Origin: Clostridia bacterium
GTDB lineage: Bacteria > Bacillota > Clostridia > Christensenellales > CAG-138
Reading direction: 5' to 3'
Length of the DNA stretch: 64,000 bases
Assembly (NCBI GenBank): GCA_017525875.1
Contig: JAFXSG010000013.1
Span: 64,154-128,153, forward strand
Shown here piece by piece: positions 33,297-43,143 of the stretch (the first letter of the stretch is position 1; each line of letters opens with the position of its first letter). Position numbers and translations under genes: made by a program. The notes under the pieces are model-generated. The model saw only the letters and a program-made list of their open reading frames with translations. It was not told where the DNA came from and did not search any database.

Positions 33297-34568
33297 TTGA
33301 ACGATATCGGAAAACTGCTTATCGATACTGTCAGGAACGATCTGACGCCGTCGCTCGGCGTGACCGAACCCGGCGCGATCGCCTACGCCTCGGCCTCTGC
33401 CGCGCGTGCGGTCGGCGGGCGTGTCCTGTCCGTCCGTGTGAAGCTGAACTCAGGCATTTACAAGAACTCTTTCACCTGCGCCGTACCCGGGACCGGCGGC
33501 ATGGGCTGCGCGCTGGCAGCTGCGCTCGGCGCTGTGTGCGGCGATCCCGATAAAAAGCTCATGGCGACCGAGGGCGCGAACCGGGCGGATATAGCAGAGG
33601 CGAAGCAGCTCGTTTCTACCGGCGCGGCTGTTGCCGAGCTTGCCTCCGTATCTCCCGAAATCTTCATTGAAGCGACTGTCGAAACGGATAACGGCGTCGC
33701 TGCGGCGACGGTTCGCGGCAGGCATGATCGACTCGTTTCACTTATCGTGAACGGCAGGCAGGAAGATATACCCTGCGATGAGCCTGACGGCGCCGCAGAA
33801 GAGTTCTGTGTTTCCTCCGTCCCGTTTTCAGAGATCCTCCGCTGTGTGGAAAGATCGCAGGAGCTTGAATTCACAGATAATGCTGTTGAGATGAATCTTG
33901 CGCTCTTTGAAGACGGCCTTCGGTCCGGTTCGATCCCGCTGACCGTCTCGCGCATCCCTTCGCCTAAAAGCCGCGAGGAATATGCCGAAAGGCTGACCTG
34001 CGGCGCGATCGAGGCGCGTGTGCGAGGCGCGGCTTCCCCGGCGATGGCGATTACCGGCTCCGGCAGCCACGGAATACTCTGCACTCTTCCGATTCATGCT
34101 GCCGCCCGTTTCGATGGAGTCGACGCCGAACGCGAACACCGTGCGTTGCTGCTTTCCATGCTCGTGACCAGATACATAAAGGAGCTTTCGGGACTCCTTT
34201 CCACCGCATGCGGCTGTGTGCTTGCAGGCGGCACCGGCGCGGCGCTCGGGCTCGTCTATCTTTACGCAGGCGATCGGCTTGAGGAGCGGCTCACTCTCGC
34301 ACTTGATTCAATGGCGGCTTCCGTCACCGGTATGATCTGCCACGGCGGAAATACCGGCTGCTCACTCAAAGCGGCTGTCGGCGTTAAAATGGCTTTTGCC
34401 GCGGCAAAAATGGCACTTGACGGCTTCGGAGCGGAGAGCGTTCACGGCATAATCGGCGCAAACGCAGATGAAACAATGCGTAATATGTCAAGGATCGCCC
34501 GCGATATGCTCCCTGTTGAGAACAGCATAATCGACATCATGCGTAAAAAGAGCGGAAACGGCGCTTGA
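33297..34568 (+). CDS. UPF0597 / L-cysteine desulfidase-like protein with altered cluster site
   Basis: 423 residues. Members split L-cysteine into pyruvate, ammonia and sulfide, or deaminate serine, with a [4Fe-4S] cluster. ACGCVLAGGTGAALG and CHGGNTGCSLKAAVG hold the three later conserved cysteines. The first, in the GCTEP motif, is replaced by Val22 (LGVTEPGAIAYA). This could mean a cluster ligand is lost or supplied elsewhere. I use the TTG at 33297, ten bases after GGAGGG; an ATG at 33207 would place a terminator hairpin inside the frame and overlap the upstream gene. Confidence 0.82.
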   Translation: MNDIGKLLIDTVRNDLTPSLGVTEPGAIAYASASAARAVGGRVLSVRVKLNSGIYKNSFTCAVPGTGGMGCALAAALGAVCGDPDKKLMATEGANRADIAEAKQLVSTGAAVAELASVSPEIFIEATVETDNGVAAATVRGRHDRLVSLIVNGRQEDIPCDEPDGAAEEFCVSSVPFSEILRCVERSQELEFTDNAVEMNLALFEDGLRSGSIPLTVSRIPSPKSREEYAERLTCGAIEARVRGAASPAMAITGSGSHGILCTLPIHAAARFDGVDAEREHRALLLSMLVTRYIKELSGLLSTACGCVLAGGTGAALGLVYLYAGDRLEERLTLALDSMAASVTGMICHGGNTGCSLKAAVGVKMAFAAAKMALDGFGAESVHGIIGANADETMRNMSRIARDMLPVENSIIDIMRKKSGNGA

Positions 34569-34593
34569 CGCGGCACGAGTTTTCGCTTATACT
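34565..34593 (+). promoter_or_regulatory. Promoter of the rubredoxin gene
   Basis: TTGACG (34565-34570), 17-base spacer, TATACT (34588-34593), overlapping the end of the desulfidase gene. Confidence 0.65.
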
Positions 34594-34634
34594 GAATACG
34601 CAACAGCAAATTCCCCATGAAAGGAGAAGAAACA

Positions 34635-34769
34635 ATGAAATACGTTTGCAACGTTTGCGGCTGGGTCTACGACGAAGAAGAGACCGGCGTGAAGTGGGAA
34701 GACCTTCCCGATGATTTCGTCTGCGAGATCTGCGCAGTCGGCAAGGAAGATTTCAGCCCCGCAGAGTAA
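34635..34769 (+). CDS. Rubredoxin (short form)
   Basis: 44 residues with the iron site CNVC (5-8) and CEIC (30-33). Clostridial rubredoxins are about 52-54 residues; this one lacks most of the loop between the cysteine pairs, going straight from EEETGVKWEDLP to DDFVCEIC. It is a small electron carrier, plausibly serving the reverse rubrerythrin at 21.5 kb. AAGGAG precedes the ATG. It stands alone between its own promoter and terminator. Confidence 0.92.
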   Translation: MKYVCNVCGWVYDEEETGVKWEDLPDDFVCEICAVGKEDFSPAE

Positions 34770-34784
34770 TTGGGCAACATAAAA

Positions 34785-34820
34785 GACGGCTCCGAGGATC
34801 AACTTCGGAGCCGCCTTTTT
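34785..34820. terminator. Bidirectional terminator, rubredoxin / ABC transporter
   Basis: CGGCTCCGA (34787-34795) pairs with TCGGAGCCG (34805-34813), followed by CCTTTTTA on the plus strand and four T on the minus strand. Confidence 0.85.
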
Positions 34821-34828
34821 ATGCTTTA

Positions 34829-37800
34829 TTATTCCGTTCTGAGCGCCGCTACCGGGTCCTTCCTGGCGGCGATACCGGCGGGAATGAGTCCGGAGATCAG
34901 TGTCAGAGCCATGCTGATGAGCACGAGCACGATCGCGGCTTTGGCGGGCAGTATTGCGTTTATTGTCTGTATGCCCGTCAGTTTATGCAGTATCGCGTTC
35001 AGCGGGATACACAAGAGGATTGTGACTCCGATACCGATAAGGCCTGAGAAAAAGCCGATTATCAGCGTTTCCGCGTTGAAAACGGAGGAGATGTTGCGCT
35101 TAGACGCACCGATCGAGCGGAGGATGCCGATCTCCTTCGTACGCTCAAGCACGGAGATATATGTGATGATGCCGATCATGATGGACGAAACGACGAGAGA
35201 GATCGTGACGAATGCGATCAGTCCGTATGAGACGGCGTCGATGATCGTGGTCACGCCGCTCATGAGCAAGGCTACGTAATCGGTGTATTCGATCTTCTTC
35301 TCTTCATCCTGAACGCTTTCGTTATAATCGCGGATCGCGTTCGTGATCTCCTCTTTATCATCAAAGCTGTATGCGTAGAGACTGATCGACCCGGGGAAAT
35401 CAACGTCCACATAGCCGAATTCAGCAAGCCTGTCCGCGAGAGTCGAGCCGGAAACGGTCGAAGGCATGAAGTTGTCGTAATAAGCGGCGAGTTTTTCTGT
35501 ATCGTTCTCCCCCGCCATCAGCTGATCGAACATCGACGCGACGGCGTGATAACCGCTCACCCCGAACAGATCACCGGGGACCGAGTTCTCTCTGATCAGC
35601 TGCATGACCTGCGCGCGTGCAGCTTCTTTATTTCTGGCATTGATAATGGCGGTCACCTGATCGCGCATCAACTGCTTTACTTCATCATCCGAATAATCCG
35701 AAAGATAGCTTTTGATCTCTTCCGGATCCAAGCCGAAAGTTGAGGCTGCAAGCTGCTCGAGAGCCTCGCGTGAAGGATACATCGCAAGGTATCCTTCGAC
35801 CATCCTGTCAAGCTCTGTTTCGTCCGGGATGGCAAGGATATCGGTGTACGTCTCGACCTTCTGCGAATCGTTCATGGAGCTGAAGTATTCCTTGATCTGA
35901 ACAGCTTTTTCTGCGTCGGTCGGGATGTCGTCCTCGTCGAGCACGAAGCTCAGGCCGGTCAAAAGGTCGGTATTCTCATTCTCCGGATCACGCTGCTTTG
36001 TCACGAGCTCGGAGTTGTTGTCATGTTCTATAACGTAGTCGGTCAACAGCTTTGTGTAGCCGAACGCGCCGGAAATCGGCAGCGAACTTTTGGAATTCGG
36101 CTTGATAATTCCGCAGAGGCGAAGCTCCAGCCCGTTTTTCGCAACGAGCCCAAGCGCGGCTTCATCGCCCTCGATGCTTTCATAAAAGCCGCTTCCGTCC
36201 TCCGTCTTTCGGTACATATCGGAATTCAGAACGAGGCGAAACGTCTTACCGAGTAGCTCGTCGAACCTCGCACTGCGAGCGGTCTCTTCAATGGGTTCGT
36301 TCTTCAGAACAGCCTTCAGCATGGCCTGGATCTCGTCTTCCTCGATCATGCCCATTGCGAAAAACGCATTATCACTGGTCTCGCCGTCCTCATTGAGAAT
36401 AAGCACTATGTCCCCCGCCGCCCCGGGCCATTCGCCGGCAAGCAGATCGTACTGTTCCGTGATCATGCTGTGGATCAGTTCACCGTCGTTTCCCTGTATC
36501 AGTTCAGACCAAAGGTTCATCGCGGGCATTCGGGACGAGACCATGTTGAACATACTCATTCCGGTATTGTCGTCGCTGTTTTCGTTCGAACCGAACATGG
36601 CTTTCGAGAGATCGCAGTTGCGATATTTTCCTTCCGCATCCTCGAAAAACACGTTCAGCTTAAGACCGTAATCATAATGGATCGCTTTCACCGTCTCGGA
36701 AAGAGGCTTGCCCGAGCCACCGTCCTCGCTGCCTTGTGCAATTCTTTCCTCAAGATACGTCTTGAATGAAGCAAGATCGTTAGTTTCGCCGCTGCCGGTG
36801 AATGCGGCGTTGAACATTCGGTAGATCCTGGCGTTTGAGTAAACGGTGTTCTCATCGCGCTCAGCTTCATCGTCGTCATTGCTCTCCCTCGCCGCAGCGA
36901 AGCTCGCAAGGAAGTTATTGGGTTCTTTCTCGATCTCCACCGGGTATGAGGCAAGCGTTTCGCGCTGGATGTCGTCGACGTAGTTGTGGATGCCGGTCGA
37001 AAGCGCAAGTATCATCGCAATACCGATGATGCCGATCGAGCCCGCAAACGCCGTCAGGATCGTCCGCCCTTTTTTTGTGCGGAGATTGTTTAAGCTCAGT
37101 GACAGCGCGGTCAGAAACCTCATCGAGGCTTTCTTCTTTTTACCCGTTTTTCCCTCTTTTTTTGTCGATTCTTCTGGCTCTGCGCTGAAAGGATTTGAGT
37201 CGTCTATGATCCTTCCGTCGCGCAGACGAACTACGCGGTTTGCATACTCATCCGCAAGCTCGCCGTTGTGCGTGACCATTATAACCAAGCGATCCTTTGC
37301 GACCTGTTTCAAAAGCTCCATCACCTGAACGCTCGTTTCGGAGTCGAGCGCTCCGGTCGGCTCGTCCGCAAGCAGCACGTTCGGATCGTTCACGAGCGCA
37401 CGCGCGATCGCAACTCGCTGCATCTGTCCGCCGGACATCTGATTGGGTCGTTTATGGAGCTGATCGCCAAGACCGACTGAGGCAAGCGCTTCTTTGGCTC
37501 TTTTGCGGCGTTCCGCGCGGGAAACGCCGGAAATAGTCAGCGCAAGCTCTACGTTCGCCAGGACCGACTGATGCTGTATTAGATTGTAGTTCTGAAAGAC
37601 AAATCCGATCGTATGGTTTCGGTAAGTGTCCCAGTCCCGATCCGAATACTCTTTCGTAGATACCGAGTTGATGATGAGGTCGCCTTCATCGTAGCGATCG
37701 AGACCGCCAACGATATTAAGAAGGGTCGTTTTCCCGGAACCGCTCGGGCCGAGAACGGCAACGAACTCGCTCTCGCGAAAAGCTATGCTCACGTCGTCGA

Positions 37801-37861
37801 GAGCGCGTTGGACGAGCTCCCCCGTTTTATACTGTTTTGAAATGTTTCTCAGTTCAAGCAT
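34829..37861 (-). CDS. ABC transporter, ATPase and FtsX permease in one chain
   Basis: 1010 residues. The N-terminal ATPase (about 1-230) has GPSGSGKTT, FVFQNYNLI, MSGGQMQRVAIARALVN and [12 protein letters not shown] lysine-rich linker (EGKTGKKKKAS) leads to the first permease helix (about 270-290), a roughly 570-residue extracellular domain rich in acidic residues, and three C-terminal helices with TKEIGILRSIGASKRNISSV. ATPase and permease are fused as in MacB, and the very large extracellular domain suggests a peptide or antimicrobial substrate, but no two-component regulator is adjacent. The ATG at 37861 has GGAGG five bases upstream. Confidence 0.88.
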   Translation of the reverse strand: MLELRNISKQYKTGELVQRALDDVSIAFRESEFVAVLGPSGSGKTTLLNIVGGLDRYDEGDLIINSVSTKEYSDRDWDTYRNHTIGFVFQNYNLIQHQSVLANVELALTISGVSRAERRKRAKEALASVGLGDQLHKRPNQMSGGQMQRVAIARALVNDPNVLLADEPTGALDSETSVQVMELLKQVAKDRLVIMVTHNGELADEYANRVVRLRDGRIIDDSNPFSAEPEESTKKEGKTGKKKKASMRFLTALSLSLNNLRTKKGRTILTAFAGSIGIIGIAMILALSTGIHNYVDDIQRETLASYPVEIEKEPNNFLASFAAARESNDDDEAERDENTVYSNARIYRMFNAAFTGSGETNDLASFKTYLEERIAQGSEDGGSGKPLSETVKAIHYDYGLKLNVFFEDAEGKYRNCDLSKAMFGSNENSDDNTGMSMFNMVSSRMPAMNLWSELIQGNDGELIHSMITEQYDLLAGEWPGAAGDIVLILNEDGETSDNAFFAMGMIEEDEIQAMLKAVLKNEPIEETARSARFDELLGKTFRLVLNSDMYRKTEDGSGFYESIEGDEAALGLVAKNGLELRLCGIIKPNSKSSLPISGAFGYTKLLTDYVIEHDNNSELVTKQRDPENENTDLLTGLSFVLDEDDIPTDAEKAVQIKEYFSSMNDSQKVETYTDILAIPDETELDRMVEGYLAMYPSREALEQLAASTFGLDPEEIKSYLSDYSDDEVKQLMRDQVTAIINARNKEAARAQVMQLIRENSVPGDLFGVSGYHAVASMFDQLMAGENDTEKLAAYYDNFMPSTVSGSTLADRLAEFGYVDVDFPGSISLYAYSFDDKEEITNAIRDYNESVQDEEKKIEYTDYVALLMSGVTTIIDAVSYGLIAFVTISLVVSSIMIGIITYISVLERTKEIGILRSIGASKRNISSVFNAETLIIGFFSGLIGIGVTILLCIPLNAILHKLTGIQTINAILPAKAAIVLVLISMALTLISGLIPAGIAARKDPVAALRTE

Positions 37862-37974
37862 GGATGCCTCCATCAGGTTGCTTTTGCTGTTATTATACCA
37901 CCCTCTGACGTGCTCAATCAACGGCTGCACCAAAATGACACAAAACTGCTATTATTCGCGGCCGTCTCCTGAAC

Positions 37975-38003
37975 TTGTTATAGGATCCCCAATGTGCTAA
38001 AAT
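37975..38003 (+). promoter_or_regulatory. Promoter of the nagZ-like gene
   Basis: TTGTTA (37975-37980), 17-base spacer, TAAAAT (37998-38003), 40 bases before the ATG. Confidence 0.6.
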
Positions 38004-38043
38004 AGAACAGCCGGATCTCCGAGTAAACTGTAACGGTGAAGCT

Positions 38044-40353
38044 ATGATCACTGCAAGGATAAAACAGATCGCTGCGGGCGTACTGCTCGCACTTATCGCA
38101 ACGATAGTTCTTTCGCCCATCGGGCTTGTTTATGCTGAAACTGCGGAGGTTTCTTCGCTGCTTTCCTCGATGACGACCGAGGATAAGATCTGCCAGATGC
38201 TCGTGCTCAATTTCGGCGCCGTAACTGACTCCGCAGGGCATCAGGTGCTGTCGGGCGCTGCACGGCAGGAGCTCGAGCGTCACTGTTTCGGCGGCGTTTT
38301 GTTCGATGCACAAAGCACTGCTGACAACGAAGATACAGTACGGCTTGTCGATTCGATACAGACAGCGAACGCATCCGGCGGTGCGTCCCGCCCTCAGCTG
38401 CTCTTTGCTGCGGATCAGGAGGGCGGCAGTATCACCCGCCTCGGGCATGGCACACAGACGCCCGGCAATATGGCTTTAGGTGCGATCAACGACGACGCCG
38501 CGGCGAGAAGCGTCGGAAGTCTTATCGGTTCGGAACTCAAAGCGCTCGGCATCAGCGTGGATTTCGCCCCTGTGCTTGACGTCAACAGCAACCCGTCGAA
38601 CCCGGTCATCGGCATACGCTCGTTTTCAGACAGCGCCTGGATGACCGCTTCGCTTGGCGTCAGCTATATGTCCGGGCTGATGTCCACCGGTACCGTTGCC
38701 TGTCTCAAACATTTTCCCGGTCATGGCGATACCGCAACGGACAGTCACACCGGCCTTCCCAGCATCGACAAAAGCTATTCTCAGCTTCAAGGCAACGAAC
38801 TGATCCCGTTCAAAAGTGCGATCAACGCCGGCGCGGAGATGATCATGACTGCGCATATACAATTCCCGCAGATCGAAACCGAGACCTATAATTCCCCTAT
38901 TTCAGGCCAAACGATCACGCTTCCGGCGACGCTGTCAAAAAAGATCATCACCGATATCCTTCGCGGAGATATGGGGTTTCGCGGAGTCGTTATCACAGAC
39001 GGAATGGCGATGGAAGCCCTCACCGCTCATTTCAGCCCGCTCGAAGCTTCGCGCCTTGCGATCGAGGCCGGAGTCGATCTGCTGCTTGCACCCGTCAGCC
39101 CGCATAATTCAAGCGGCATCAGCGCACTTGAAAACCTGATATCGTCCCTTACTGCGATGACCGAGACCGGTCAGCTTTCCATATCAAAGATCGACACCGC
39201 CGTAACGAGGATCCTTAATCTCAAGCAGAGGCACGGGCTTTTGAACCGCTACGATAATTCCGACCTTGCGGCCCGCATACGAAATGCTGTTCAAACCGTT
39301 GGCTCCGATGCGCACCACGCAGCCGAATGGGAGATCACCAAGCGTGCGATCACACTTGTCAAGAACGACGGCGGCGCGCTCCCGCTCATCCGCGCGAACG
39401 AAAAAACCGTTATCCTCACGGCGAGCCAGTCGGAGATACTTTCGGCGGAGTACGCGAAAGCCTTGCTTCAAAGCCACGGAAAACTCGTCTCCGGCTCGAC
39501 TGTGCGCATTTATACTTATGACGGGCAGAGCTATGAGAGCCTTTGCGCGAAGATAGCCGATGCTGATAACGTTATAGCGATCTCGGAGGTCAAGAGCGCA
39601 TCCGGCCTGCGTTCATCAAAGGCGCAGCTCATCTCCTCACTGATCGATTACGTTCACTCGAAGGGTAACCGTTTCATTGTTTTGAGCGCTCATCTGCCCT
39701 ACGATGCGGCGCGGTTTACGACTGCAGACGCGATGATGCTTGCCTATTCGTCCAAATCCATGAACGAGGACCCGCGCGTTACAGAGGGCACCGTAGCCCA
39801 GTACGGGCCGAACATCCCGGCAGCTCTCTATATGATGTTCTCCGCGGTCGACTCTCCGAGCGCCCATGTGCCTGTGAATATTCCGAGGCTGAGTTCAAGT
39901 TATTACTACACGAACGAAACGCTGTACGCGCGCGGCTTCGGTCTGACCTATGCCTCATCACCCGTTCAGCCCGCTCCCTCGCCTGCCGAAACACCGACAG
40001 CGCCCGAGCTGAGCGACGAACCTTTAACCGTCGATCCGGCATTTACCGAACTGCCCTTTGATGACCCGACCGAGTTTCCATCAGATGAGCCAACCGAAGA
40101 GGTCACTGGGCAGCCGGAAACGGAGCAGCCGACCGAGCAGGCGAACTCTTCGGAGCCTTCGGATGCGGACGGAACGGAGCAGCCCGAGCATGAACCCGTT
40201 AACACTACCGATTCAGCAGAGCCCACGCAAGCTCCCACTGGTCCCTCTCCGGGGGCGAAGCGCAGCCTGTCCCCCGCTGTTTGGGGCCCGATCGCCGCGT
40301 GCATCCTTGCCGTCCTCTGCACCGCGACCGCTTTTATCATCCGTAAAAAGTAA
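38044..40353 (+). CDS. Surface-anchored beta-N-acetylhexosaminidase, NagZ type (glycoside hydrolase family 3)
   Basis: 769 residues. A signal peptide (ends near VYAETAEV) precedes the glycoside hydrolase 3 barrel, with RLGHGTQTPGNMALGA, the KHFPGHGDTATDSHTGLP motif that holds the His-Asp catalytic dyad, and the nucleophile aspartate in VVITDGMAM. A second, Rossmann-like domain follows. About residues 640-745 are a Pro/Thr/Glu-rich stalk, and the protein ends in one membrane helix and a basic tail (FIIRKK). It should cleave terminal N-acetylglucosamine from peptidoglycan fragments outside the cell. The enzyme's fixed place at the membrane is less usual; enteric NagZ is cytoplasmic. Confidence 0.88.
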   Translation: MITARIKQIAAGVLLALIATIVLSPIGLVYAETAEVSSLLSSMTTEDKICQMLVLNFGAVTDSAGHQVLSGAARQELERHCFGGVLFDAQSTADNEDTVRLVDSIQTANASGGASRPQLLFAADQEGGSITRLGHGTQTPGNMALGAINDDAAARSVGSLIGSELKALGISVDFAPVLDVNSNPSNPVIGIRSFSDSAWMTASLGVSYMSGLMSTGTVACLKHFPGHGDTATDSHTGLPSIDKSYSQLQGNELIPFKSAINAGAEMIMTAHIQFPQIETETYNSPISGQTITLPATLSKKIITDILRGDMGFRGVVITDGMAMEALTAHFSPLEASRLAIEAGVDLLLAPVSPHNSSGISALENLISSLTAMTETGQLSISKIDTAVTRILNLKQRHGLLNRYDNSDLAARIRNAVQTVGSDAHHAAEWEITKRAITLVKNDGGALPLIRANEKTVILTASQSEILSAEYAKALLQSHGKLVSGSTVRIYTYDGQSYESLCAKIADADNVIAISEVKSASGLRSSKAQLISSLIDYVHSKGNRFIVLSAHLPYDAARFTTADAMMLAYSSKSMNEDPRVTEGTVAQYGPNIPAALYMMFSAVDSPSAHVPVNIPRLSSSYYYTNETLYARGFGLTYASSPVQPAPSPAETPTAPELSDEPLTVDPAFTELPFDDPTEFPSDEPTEEVTGQPETEQPTEQANSSEPSDADGTEQPEHEPVNTTDSAEPTQAPTGPSPGAKRSLSPAVWGPIAACILAVLCTATAFIIRKK

Positions 40354-40365
40354 ACAGCGATATAG

Positions 40366-40395
40366 AAAAAGCTGTTCCGTAAGGAACAGCTTTTT
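40366..40395. terminator. Bidirectional terminator, nagZ-like / mal
   Basis: A 13-bp perfect stem AAAAAGCTGTTCC / GGAACAGCTTTTT with a GTAA loop (40366-40378, 40383-40395). It serves the converging genes on both sides. Confidence 0.92.
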
Positions 40396-40411
40396 GTGTT
40401 AGTTTCCGTTA

Positions 40412-41659
40412 TCAGAGATTCTTTGCCTTCGCGTAGGCGAGGATGCGCTGCATCTCGTTGTAGACGATCATGTAGCCCTCGTCAACGCCCATGCCGGGCT
40501 TTGCAAGGATCTGGTCGGGACGGGTCGCCATAGCGCAGTGTACGCAGACCTGTGCGGAGCGGTCGGTCTCGTTGCAGGTACCGCCCTGATAAGCGCCGAT
40601 GCCGCGCTCTTTGCAGTACAGAACGGCTTCGATCGTGTTATTGATACCGCCGAGGTCGGGGGTCTTGATCTGTACCATATGGCCCGCTTTATTGTCTGCA
40701 AAGTACTTGATATCCTCGAGGGTGTTGCACCACTCGTCAGCTACGATTTCAACGTTGATGCCGCGGTCATCGAGCACCTTGGTGATCGCCTTAAGAGCGA
40801 GCATCTGCTTTTCGCGGTCTTCAACGTCCATGGGGCCTTCGATGCGGAGGTGGAAGGGCTTTGCGGCTTCTTCGAGCTTGGCCATGTAGTCAGCCATTGC
40901 CTCGTAGTTGTCATTGCCGAATGCAGCGCCGATGGTGCCGTAAACGTCGATATGGAAAATGGGGTTGTAGTCCTCGCTGGTGCGCAGCGCAATAACGCGG
41001 TCCCTAAGCCACTTGACGTACTCGAGAAGCAGTTCGCCGTGCTCGCCGAGCTTGGTCTTGACGTTGTTGATGAGTGCGTGAGGCAGGATCTGAGCGCCCT
41101 TGATGATCATCTTGTCGGAGTTGGTATAGCGATCGTCGCCGGACTGGGTGAAGACGTCGAGGGGCTTTGCCTCGAATTTGCAGCCGTACTCATCAGCAAC
41201 GACTTCGAACATCATCCTGTGGGTCGCTTTCGCGACTGCATCGAGGATCGCCTGGGTCATGCCGTAGCGGATCGCGGTGTGCAGGCGTTTGCCCTCAACG
41301 GTGATGGACTCCACGAACTCGGAAAGCTTGCGGAAATTATCAGCCTCCTTGCCGATTAGCTGGGGCTTGATGTATTTTTCGATGATCGGGATAAAGTCCT
41401 TTGCGAGGAACAGCGGGTCGCGGCCGCCGCAGCCGGAATACTGTACGGCAGCGCAGTCGCCCATAGCGATCTGGCCGTCCTCAAGAACGAGCATAACGGA
41501 GATGGATTCGCCGGGCTGGCGGACAGAGGTAAAGCCCGCGGTCTTGGGCTCGCCGAAGTATGCGGCGCCGTCGGACTTTGCGCCTGCTTTGATGGCGCGC
41601 TGATCGTCGAAATAGAAACCGGTGCGTCCTGCGGAGCAGATTACGTCGATGATTTTCAT
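40412..41659 (-). CDS. mal: Methylaspartate ammonia-lyase
   Basis: 415 residues, full length. Removes ammonia from (2S,3S)-3-methylaspartate to give mesaconate. It is an enolase-superfamily enzyme: the catalytic lysine is in MVQIKTPDLGG, and metal ligands lie in FHIDVYGTIG, RIEGPMD and IVADEWCNT. It follows glmE by 29 bases and closes the mutase operon. Third step of the methylaspartate path. Confidence 0.95.
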   Translation of the reverse strand: MKIIDVICSAGRTGFYFDDQRAIKAGAKSDGAAYFGEPKTAGFTSVRQPGESISVMLVLEDGQIAMGDCAAVQYSGCGGRDPLFLAKDFIPIIEKYIKPQLIGKEADNFRKLSEFVESITVEGKRLHTAIRYGMTQAILDAVAKATHRMMFEVVADEYGCKFEAKPLDVFTQSGDDRYTNSDKMIIKGAQILPHALINNVKTKLGEHGELLLEYVKWLRDRVIALRTSEDYNPIFHIDVYGTIGAAFGNDNYEAMADYMAKLEEAAKPFHLRIEGPMDVEDREKQMLALKAITKVLDDRGINVEIVADEWCNTLEDIKYFADNKAGHMVQIKTPDLGGINNTIEAVLYCKERGIGAYQGGTCNETDRSAQVCVHCAMATRPDQILAKPGMGVDEGYMIVYNEMQRILAYAKAKNL

Positions 41660-41688
41660 GATTGTTTTCCTTTCCTTACAATGAATAA

Positions 41689-43143
41689 TTATGCCTTGGG
41701 ACGGCCTACGAGCCTGCCCTTGCTGATCGCGTAAACATCGTCAATGACCATCTGGAAGGAGGCGTTGCGCTTTTCAGCCTTCGCCCTTTCGGCGATCTTG
41801 GCGCGGTGGAACTGCTTGATCTCCTCGGTGAAGGGCAGATTGCCCATGTCGAGGATACGGATAGCGCCGTCGTTGTCCCTTGCGGGGAGCATCCTGCCCG
41901 CGTTGAAGCGGGAAGGCGCGAACGGGATGTCGAGAACTCCGGTGAGGACAGCACGGACTGTGCCTTCGGCGATGTCACCGTTGCCGAGCTCCAAGCACTT
42001 GTCGAGAATGCACCTGGTCTCCATACGAATCATCTCTTTCTCCTCTTCGAGGTTGGCTGCAGTGCAGACCTGGTCGGCAAGCATATTGATGACCTGTTTG
42101 GTGCACCTGAGGCCCTGTGCGTTTGCTTCCATAGTGGGAACGCCGGCCGCCTCGTGAGGAGTCTTGACGATGACCTTGGTAGCCTTGGAAAGCGCGGCGG
42201 TCGCGCTGCCCCAGCTGATAACGCCGAATGCCTTCGCTTCGTCCTGCGGGAAGCCGCCCATCCACTGATGGAAAACTGTGGTGACCACGACGTCCTTATA
42301 GCCGTTCTTCTCGAGGTATTCGTTGGTGAGCTCCTCAAGCACTCGAATGGCCGCAACGTCCTGAACGAGGTTACCGCACTGACCGTAGCCGACGGTGATG
42401 TTCTTTACGCCCTGCTCGGCAGCGAGCAGCGCCTCGATGATGGCGACGGCGTGGGAGATGCAGGCGGGAACGAGCGTGCCGGTCAGCGGGCCGTAGGGCT
42501 CGCGGTTGATCGAAACGCCGTGCTCCTCGTAGAGGCCGGTAAGGCGATCGACGTACTGCCAGTCGCGGATGGTCTTCTCCATGGGAACGTTCTTCGCATA
42601 GGGAAGGTTGTAGGAGATACCGCCGCCCTCATAGCTGGTGAAGCCGCCGGCGTAGGTGATCTCGGTGAGGAGCCTTGCATCAGGCGTGCCGTGACGGACC
42701 TGGATGGGCGTGTCGAGGCTGTTGATGAGCCTGCGGCAGCCGCCGACGCCGTGGTTGACCGCCGGGAAGCCGTTGAGCATGGAGCGGCGTTCCTTCATGG
42801 ACTCGCGGATACCCGTCTCCGCCTCCTGATAGCGGTTCTGACGGGTGTAGCTGTCGATAGTGGTGGGCAGCAGATCCGCTTCGCCCTTGTCCTGCAGATA
42901 GGTCAGCAGCTCGATCTGCGCCTCGATCAGCGCAACGCCCGCGCGAGGCTGGATAAGGGTGATGCCCTTTTCCTTCGCATCGATCAGTTTCTTGGAAAAG
43001 ACCTTGTGATCCGGCAGGGACTTATGGAACTCGATAGCCTCTTTGAGGTCGACCTCCGCACCTGTGGGCCACTGCTTCAGGACTTCTTCGCGAATGGAAT
43101 TGAATTCATCATCCGGGATCCTCTTATTTTGAACAAGTGCCAT
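41689..43143 (-). CDS. glmE: Methylaspartate mutase, epsilon subunit
   Basis: 484 residues. The catalytic barrel of the B12-dependent glutamate mutase, which rearranges L-glutamate to 3-methylaspartate. [27 protein letters not shown] and [18 protein letters not shown] are family segments around the glutamate site. It overlaps glmL by 20 bases, so translation is likely coupled. Confidence 0.95.
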   Translation of the reverse strand: MALVQNKRIPDDEFNSIREEVLKQWPTGAEVDLKEAIEFHKSLPDHKVFSKKLIDAKEKGITLIQPRAGVALIEAQIELLTYLQDKGEADLLPTTIDSYTRQNRYQEAETGIRESMKERRSMLNGFPAVNHGVGGCRRLINSLDTPIQVRHGTPDARLLTEITYAGGFTSYEGGGISYNLPYAKNVPMEKTIRDWQYVDRLTGLYEEHGVSINREPYGPLTGTLVPACISHAVAIIEALLAAEQGVKNITVGYGQCGNLVQDVAAIRVLEELTNEYLEKNGYKDVVVTTVFHQWMGGFPQDEAKAFGVISWGSATAALSKATKVIVKTPHEAAGVPTMEANAQGLRCTKQVINMLADQVCTAANLEEEKEMIRMETRCILDKCLELGNGDIAEGTVRAVLTGVLDIPFAPSRFNAGRMLPARDNDGAIRILDMGNLPFTEEIKQFHRAKIAERAKAEKRNASFQMVIDDVYAISKGRLVGRPKA

